DNA of 7,839 nt from DATLYH01 sp035575035 (GTDB taxonomy: Bacteria > Planctomycetota > Planctomycetia > Gemmatales > Gemmataceae): positions 1 to 7,839 of the forward strand of contig DATLYH010000118.1 in NCBI GenBank assembly GCA_035575035.1, given 5' to 3'. The position numbers and the translations under genes are program-made. Shown here in pieces: positions 5,896 to 7,839 of this stretch; position 1 is the first letter of the stretch, and each line of letters begins with the position of its first letter. Under the pieces are notes generated by a model. That model did not search any database. It saw nothing but the letters and a program-made list of their open reading frames with translations, and was not told the origin of the DNA.

Positions 5896-7839
5896 TTAGC
5901 CCGGCAGGAGGGTCACGGTCCCGCGGGCGCCATCGATGCGCAGGCGCTGGCCGCTCTTCAGCCGGCGATGGATGTCGGGTAGTCCCGCGACCGTCGGCAG
6001 GCCGAACTCGCGGGCCACAATCGCCCCGTGCGACAGGATTCCCCCTGTCTCCATCACCAGCCCCGCGGCGTGGACGAACAGCGGCACCCAGGCCGGGTCG
6101 GCCGAGGGGCACACCAGGATGTACGGCCCGGCCGCCGGGGCCGCCTCGCCGGGCTGATGGACCACCAGGGCCGGCCCCTCGGCCACGCCTGCCGACAGCG
6201 GCATCCCCTGCAACACGTCGGCACCCGGCACCACGGCCGATCGGCCGATCGCCTCCAGGTCGTCGCTGAAGATCACCGGCGGCACCTCCAGACTCAGCGC
6301 AATCTCACGCTGGCGGCGGCGCTCGGCCATCCGCCCCGACAGGTCCTCGCCCGCAATCAGCCGGGGCAACTCCTCAGGCGTCAGGAAAAAAATGCCGCCC
6401 TCCAGACCATGCCGTTGATCCAGCTCGACCAGGCAGCGCCGGATCAAAGCGTACCCCTTCATCAGATAGTGCTTGGCCGTCTCGCGCAGGGCCAGGTAGG
6501 TGTGCAGATGCTTCAGGTCCGCCTCCGCGTTCGCCCGCACGGCCGGCGACAGCCGCGCCTCGGAGGCAATGCGCTCCCAGGCGTCCGCCGGCGCGCTCAT
6601 CGGGGATGGGCTTTGGGCCTGGCCTAGCAGCCGGTCGAGGGCCGACGGGTCCTCCACCCAGCGCGGTTGCGCCAGCTCCATCTCCTGGCTGCCGCGATGG
6701 CCGAAGCGCCGCAGGAACGTCGCGCGGTCGAGGACGCCGGCGGCCAGGTCGCGCACCGCACCGGGCAGGTCGGCTTCCGGGTCGGGCCGGACACCCATCG
6801 TCAACTCGCCCAGCGCCGCCCGTGCCCGCTCCGGCCCCAGGGAGCGCACCAGCACCCGCTCCAGCTTGCCCATCGCGATGCCGGCCAGGGCTGTCGGCTT
6901 GAGGCCGTCGCGGGCAAAATCGTGGAGGGTCCGCCGGACCCAGTAGTCCAACCGTTCCAGCAAAGCGGCGGCATCGAGCCGGCCAAGGTCCTGGGCGGCC
7001 TCGCGCTCAGTTTCGGCCGCGAACGTCGGGAAGATCTCCTCGCGCAGGCGCTGGGCCAACGTCTCGGCGAGCCGGCGCTGCTGCAACTCGGCGCGGACCA
7101 GTTTGACAAGCAAGAGCGGCATCAGCACCGGCAAGAAAAGCCAGAAGCGCCAGTCGGCCCGCGCCGGGTTGATGATCGGTCGGGGATAGAGCGCCCGCTG
7201 CGGGGCCTTCTTCAATTCCGCGAAGGGGTGCTCAAACGGCAGCTGACGGTAGTGGAGGCGCGGCTCGCGGCTGAGATTGCAGTACGGCCGGCCGCAAACC
7301 AGGTCGAAGATCCCGTCGTCGTCGAGGGCAGGGTCAGGGTCGTAGCCCAGGTCGCGGTACATCATCCCGAAGCCGCCGCGCCCCGACAGAAAGCGGCGGA
7401 CGATGGCCCAGGTCATCGGTGTCGGCGCGGGCAGGACCTCGGCCAGGTTGTAACGGCTCCAGACGGTGCCGCCCGGCTCGGCGCGGGCCGTCAGCGCTTC
7501 GATCTCCTCTCGCCGCACCCGCTCGCGCTCCTCGGGAGAGAAAGACATGGCAGGCAGCGGCATGGGGCGATCGTCGCCGCGCATCCCCTGGATCGGGCGC
7601 GCTTGCAGGAGATAGAACTGGCCCTGCGACCAGGCCCATTCGATGTCGCAGGGAGTCTGAAAGTGCTCCTCGACGCGGAGGCCGAGCCGGCCCAGTTCCT
7701 GCAACTGGGAGTCGCTCAACGATACCGCATCGCTCGCCGTGGCTTCCTCACTTCTCTCCCCTCCAACAGGAGCGAGAAGGGGAGCAGTTTCTCCCCTCTC
7801 CTCCGAAGCGGGAGCGCGAAGGGGAGCAGTTTCTCCCCT
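5896..7839 (-). CDS. PEP-synthase-like / rifampin phosphotransferase-like enzyme, 5' end beyond window
   Basis: 647 residues are visible (numbered from the right edge) and the frame stays open to 7839, so the N-terminal ATP-grasp domain lies outside. The visible part starts with a repeat-encoded segment (1-33), then the end of a PPDK_N ATP-binding domain: LSDSQLQELGRLGLRVEEHF (about 41-60), DIEWAW (65-70), LLQARPIQ (77-84). A long middle domain (about 120-540) includes NLAEVLPAPTPMTW and a block FGHRGSQEMELAQPRWVEDP (379-398), which resembles the rifampin phosphotransferase drug-binding domain. The C-terminal swivelling domain (about 545-645) carries ETGGILSHGAIVAREFGLP, whose His604 (codon 6028-6030) is the expected phosphohistidine. 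The PEP/pyruvate-binding barrel of PEP synthase and PPDK is absent, as in rifampin phosphotransferases, which transfer the beta-phosphate of ATP to an acceptor. The acceptor here is unknown. A hydrophobic stretch, FWLFLPVLMPLLLVKLV (about 232-248), is unusual for a soluble enzyme. A TTG at 7719 could be called as a start but would delete half a domain. Confidence 0.85.
   Translation of the reverse strand, partial: RGETAPLRAPASEERGETAPLLAPVGGERSEEATASDAVSLSDSQLQELGRLGLRVEEHFQTPCDIEWAWSQGQFYLLQARPIQGMRGDDRPMPLPAMSFSPEERERVRREEIEALTARAEPGGTVWSRYNLAEVLPAPTPMTWAIVRRFLSGRGGFGMMYRDLGYDPDPALDDDGIFDLVCGRPYCNLSREPRLHYRQLPFEHPFAELKKAPQRALYPRPIINPARADWRFWLFLPVLMPLLLVKLVRAELQQRRLAETLAQRLREEIFPTFAAETEREAAQDLGRLDAAALLERLDYWVRRTLHDFARDGLKPTALAGIAMGKLERVLVRSLGPERARAALGELTMGVRPDPEADLPGAVRDLAAGVLDRATFLRRFGHRGSQEMELAQPRWVEDPSALDRLLGQAQSPSPMSAPADAWERIASEARLSPAVRANAEADLKHLHTYLALRETAKHYLMKGYALIRRCLVELDQRHGLEGGIFFLTPEELPRLIAGEDLSGRMAERRRQREIALSLEVPPVIFSDDLEAIGRSAVVPGADVLQGMPLSAGVAEGPALVVHQPGEAAPAAGPYILVCPSADPAWVPLFVHAAGLVMETGGILSHGAIVAREFGLPTVAGLPDIHRRLKSGQRLRIDGARGTVTLLPG
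7754..7839 (-). repeat. 42-bp tandem repeat with internal palindromes, read in frame
   Basis: Two units, 7754-7795 and 7796-7837, repeat with a 42-bp period; the matching sequence continues to 7839, and further copies may lie beyond the edge. The right half (GAAGGGGAGCAGTTT plus CTCCCCT) is identical between copies; the left half has diverged. Each unit has a perfect hairpin AGGGGAG-CAGTTT-CTCCCCT (7778-7797 and 7820-7839). Because 42 is a multiple of three, the enzyme frame continues through it as a 14-residue repeat, RGETAPLRAPASEE then RGETAPLLAPVGGE, inserted just before the LSDSQLQELGRLG segment that ends the ATP-grasp domain. The composition looks like a dispersed, palindromic genomic repeat rather than ancestral coding sequence, but that is inference. 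Confidence 0.75.

Noticed and set aside
7754..7839. CRISPR array at the right edge
   Set aside because: The repeats are contiguous 42-bp tandem units with no unique spacers between conserved repeats, and they are read through as codons.

Overview
The window looks like chromosomal DNA from a high-GC planctomycete, probably of the Gemmatales/Pirellulales kind. The reasoning is family-based: a DUF1559 prepilin-like protein, a Tat-exported DUF1501 protein, a small planctomycete-type carboxypeptidase-regulatory-like lipoprotein and a XylR-type regulator occur together. I have no taxonomic search to confirm it.

Layout. Positions 1-4280 hold a minus-strand run of four genes, read in transcription order: a DUF1559 type IV prepilin-like protein (4280-3147), a small lipoprotein (3121-2705), a DUF1501 protein (2573-1212) and a secreted, propeller-like protein of unknown function that runs off the left edge (1166 to <1). 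The gaps are 25, 131 and 45 nt. Each start has its own Shine-Dalgarno sequence, so an operon is likely. The 131-nt gap before DUF1501 holds two clean inverted repeats. A 295-nt intergenic region (4281-4575) separates this run from a divergent gene for a XylR-like regulator (4576-5754), with a LacI-type sensor fused to an AraC-type DNA-binding domain. That region contains two copies of TCCCATTTT exactly 21 bp apart. They sit against candidate promoters on both sides, which is the geometry expected for an AraC-family activator.

After a 141-nt convergent gap (5755-5895) comes a long minus-strand gene that enters from the right edge (>7839 to 5896). It has the end of an ATP-grasp (PPDK_N) domain, a long middle domain and a C-terminal phosphohistidine swivelling domain, but no PEP-binding barrel. 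This is the architecture of rifampin phosphotransferase-like enzymes rather than true PEP synthase. At the window edge its reading frame passes through a 42-bp tandem repeat with internal palindromes, encoding a 14-residue repeat.

How the parts may work together (inference): the regulator senses a sugar-like ligand, activates the exported DUF1559/lipoprotein/DUF1501/propeller set and possibly represses itself. The phosphotransferase-like gene is convergent and probably unrelated to this unit.
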